Source of the DNA: Candidatus Chlorohelix allophototropha
Lineage (GTDB): Bacteria; Chloroflexota; Chloroflexia; Chloroheliales; Chloroheliaceae
Direction: 5' to 3'
DNA: 64,000 nt
Assembly (NCBI RefSeq): GCF_030389965.1
Contig: NZ_CP128400.1
Location: 1-64,000 of the forward strand
Shown here: positions 63,201 through 64,000 of the stretch, one piece after another
How positions within the stretch are numbered: position 1 is the stretch's first letter
How the letters are laid out: each line of letters begins with the position of its first letter
Notes under the pieces: model-generated
The model's database searches: none
Told to the model about the DNA's origin: nothing
The model's input: only the letters and a program-made list of their open reading frames with translations
Program-made: the position numbers and the translations under genes

Positions 63201-64000
63201 AACTAGCGGCAACTTATCCATCGATACTGCCAACTTTAACGTAGAACCCGGTACCTCTTCTCAGTTGGTGATAACCACCCAACCGAGCGGCGCAGTAGCG
63301 GGGGCAGCCTTCACTACCACAGTGACGGCACACGACACGAACGGCAACACCGCTACGAACTTTAGCGGCACAGTGACCGTTGCTATCAAAAGTGGCACTG
63401 GCACACCAGGCGCTACTCTCGGTGGTACGGCTACCATTAGCGCGGTTAACGGCGTGGCAACCTTCTCCGATTTGAGCCTTGACAAGAGCGGCACGGGCTA
63501 TGTGCTGACCGCCAGCGCCACAGGCTTAACCTCAGCCAATACTAACAGCTTCGATATAACAACCGGAACAGCCGCCAAGTTGGTGATAACCACCCAACCG
63601 AGTGGCGCAGTGGCAAGTTCAGCTTTCACCACCCAACCCGTGGTAACAGCCCAAGATGCGAACGGCAACACCGCTACCAGCTTTAACCGTGCGGTGACCG
63701 TTGCCATCAAGAGCGGCGCAGGCACAACAGGTGCACTGCTAAGCGGCACACTTACCGTCAATGCCATTAACGGCGTGGCAACCTTCTCCAACCTGAAGAT
63801 TAACAAGAGCGGGAGAGGTTATGTGCTGGTTTTCAACGCCACCGGCTTAACTTCAGCCCAAAGTAACCCCTTCAATGTTGTTATCATCGGACAGCCTTCC
63901 GACCTGATACCCCAACTCCGGGTTAGCCCCTCTCCGGTGGTAGCGATTAGCCCTGAGAACCTTGTTTCCTTCAGCTTCAAGGTGAAGAATATCGGGGTAG
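60202..64000 (+). CDS. Giant secreted beta-helix / Ig-like repeat protein (partial, runs off window)
   Basis: Open from the ATG at 60202 to the window end, 1266 codons, no stop. A signal peptide (RRLAVTLAGIALLLAIFIS, cleavage near AQA-AV, residues ~35) is followed by a parallel beta-helix region of GAIxN...TISNSTLSGNSA repeats and a closing segment SPAIDAIPAASC...TADQRGVNRPQG...CDIGAYE (the 'choice-of-anchor Q' type). One Ig-like module (~374-475), a second complete beta-helix with closing segment (~476-812), then four more Ig-like modules of ~105 residues (TQPSGAVAGSAF...VTVQDANGNT...GVATFSGLSLDKSG) follow; the last 30 residues begin a CARDB/FN3-like segment. Likely a cell-surface adhesin or sheath protein. 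Confidence 0.88.
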   Translation, partial: MVRVIPKQRRLAVTLAGIALLLAIFISPPPAQAAVQTCDLTGLKAAVLAGGSQDLACSADTTITLDAPWNGTIATNLTLTNTGAGKLTISGNNLYQIFNVNSGKSLSLTNLNLTGGKGSDGGAIYNYGNVTISNSTLSGNSATSGYGGAIENLGNMTISNSTLSGNSATSGYGGAIENLGNMTISNSTLSGNSATGGGAIENYNNGSVTISNSTLYSNSASQYGGGAIVNWSGTVTLTNSSLYSNSATIVGGAIYNTSGGTVNLQNSLLQGSNICYNTTGSSITDKGYNLEAEAAGNYSCGFSGTKGSIKTTDAKLGTPGNNGGATNTIALLSGSPAIDAIPAASCVVTADQRGVNRPQGTVGCDIGAYETTTGYATKLAFTTQPSGAVAGSAFTGQPAVTVQDANGNTVTSFSGAVTVAIKGGTGTTGATLSGTLTVNAVNGVATFSGLSLDKSGTSYMLTATSGTLTSADTSGFAVASTCSLAALKIIVSTGGTLDFNCAADTTITLDATWNGTIATDLTLTNTGAGKLTISGANTYQIFSVNLGKSLSLTNLNLTGGTATYGGAIYNAGGTSSVTITNSTLSGSSATTTGGAIYNNGGTVTITNSTLYSNSAKGGGAIENPFGMVTITNSTLYSNSATNGGAIYNNGTVTLTNSTLYSNSATLDGGAIDNTGGTVTLTNSTLYSNSANYGGAIYNFAGTANFQNSLLQGSSICAGGDFTDKGYNLVATTSIYNCQFSGTSKTTTDAILGTPGNNGGVTNTIALLSGSPAIDAIPAASCVVTADQRGVNRPQGTGCDIGAFETQVATKLAISTPSGAVAGSAFTTQPVITVQDIYSNTATSFSGTVTVAIKSGTGTTGATLGGTTTVSAVNGVATFSGLSIDKSGTGYVLTATSGTLTSADTSGFTITAGAATKLAVTTPSGAVAGSPFTTQPVVTVQDVYSNTATSFSGAVTVTIKSGTGTTGATLSGTTTVSTVNGVATFSGLSIDKSGTGYVLTATSGNLSIDTANFNVEPGTSSQLVITTQPSGAVAGAAFTTTVTAHDTNGNTATNFSGTVTVAIKSGTGTPGATLGGTATISAVNGVATFSDLSLDKSGTGYVLTASATGLTSANTNSFDITTGTAAKLVITTQPSGAVASSAFTTQPVVTAQDANGNTATSFNRAVTVAIKSGAGTTGALLSGTLTVNAINGVATFSNLKINKSGRGYVLVFNATGLTSAQSNPFNVVIIGQPSDLIPQLRVSPSPVVAISPENLVSFSFKVKNIGV
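60568..60801 (+). repeat. 78-bp tandem repeats in the beta-helix region
   Basis: Units start at 60568, 60646 and 60724 (26 codons each). The second and third are identical for more than 60 bases, and the first shares most of that run, so they arose by recent slippage or unequal exchange. Related but more diverged units continue to 60960 and from 61890 to 62300. Confidence 0.85.
62629..63890 (+). repeat. Four ~315-bp Ig-like module repeats
   Basis: Equivalent codons fall at 62629, 62947, 63262 and 63577 (spacing 318, 315, 315), with a fifth, earlier copy at 61333. DNA identity is high between the modules, especially around the ACCTTCTCC and GGTACT segments. Confidence 0.85.

Noticed and set aside
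60517-63806. Several minus-strand open frames of 65-126 codons opposite the giant surface gene
   Set aside because: Products are low-complexity Val/Ala/Pro or Ile/Ala repeats that follow the plus-strand repeat period. The plus strand has one continuous coding frame.

Overview
The window looks like a chromosomal segment of a free-living bacterium, most likely a member of the Chloroflexota or a close neighbour (inference, about 0.6). Reasons: housekeeping genes scattered between small operons on both strands; lipoproteins with Thr/Pro-rich stalks; a eukaryotic-type Ser/Thr kinase joined to TPRs; a short leader motif (LQKTIGNKAVTRML...IQR) known to me from proteins linked to extracellular contractile injection systems and common in that phylum; and a huge beta-helix/Ig-like surface protein. 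Strong AGGAG-type ribosome sites and frequent TTG or GTG starts are visible throughout. I found no tRNA, rRNA or CRISPR array.

Layout. 1-15239: cell-wall and general metabolism (murE, lipid kinase, lipoprotein, Zn-ribbon protein, pgm, tex, RraA-like protein, Ser/Thr kinase, 7TM-PAS histidine kinase, a UvrA paralogue without the UvrB-binding domain). 15240-20250: a long leader and a compact [NiFe]-hydrogenase operon in hyaABCD order (small subunit, large subunit, cytochrome b, maturation protease), closed by a terminator. 20322-30291: mainly minus-strand operons (TPR protein, PfpI protein, nth; acyl-CoA synthetase; argS; AlaX-like protein plus thiolase; membrane protein; rsmA). 30500-37965: MarR regulator plus MFS exporter, moaC, SAM hydrolase with an SHMT-like enzyme, MMPL exporter. 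38356-51528: HTH-TPR regulator, metX and metY (homoserine to homocysteine by the acetyl route), tldD-tldE, patatin lipase, metallo-beta-lactamase-fold hydrolase, M23 peptidase with a small membrane protein.

51762-56353 is a graveyard of insertion sequences: one apparently complete IS3-family element with matching terminal inverted repeats, plus frameshifted, truncated or internally deleted relics of at least three other elements and one host gene cut by the IS3 copy. 56628-64000 is surface/secretion-flavoured: a TolB-like lipoprotein, a 720-bp gap holding a probable small RNA gene with its own promoter and terminator, a protein with the injection-system-type leader motif followed by Pro-rich tandem repeats, a 143-bp inverted-repeat-bounded element, and the first 1266 codons of a giant secreted repeat protein that runs off the window.

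The points most worth a second look are the hydrogenase small subunit with Asn in place of a proximal-cluster Cys, the small RNA candidate at 58632-58782, and the 58933-64000 repeat-protein locus.
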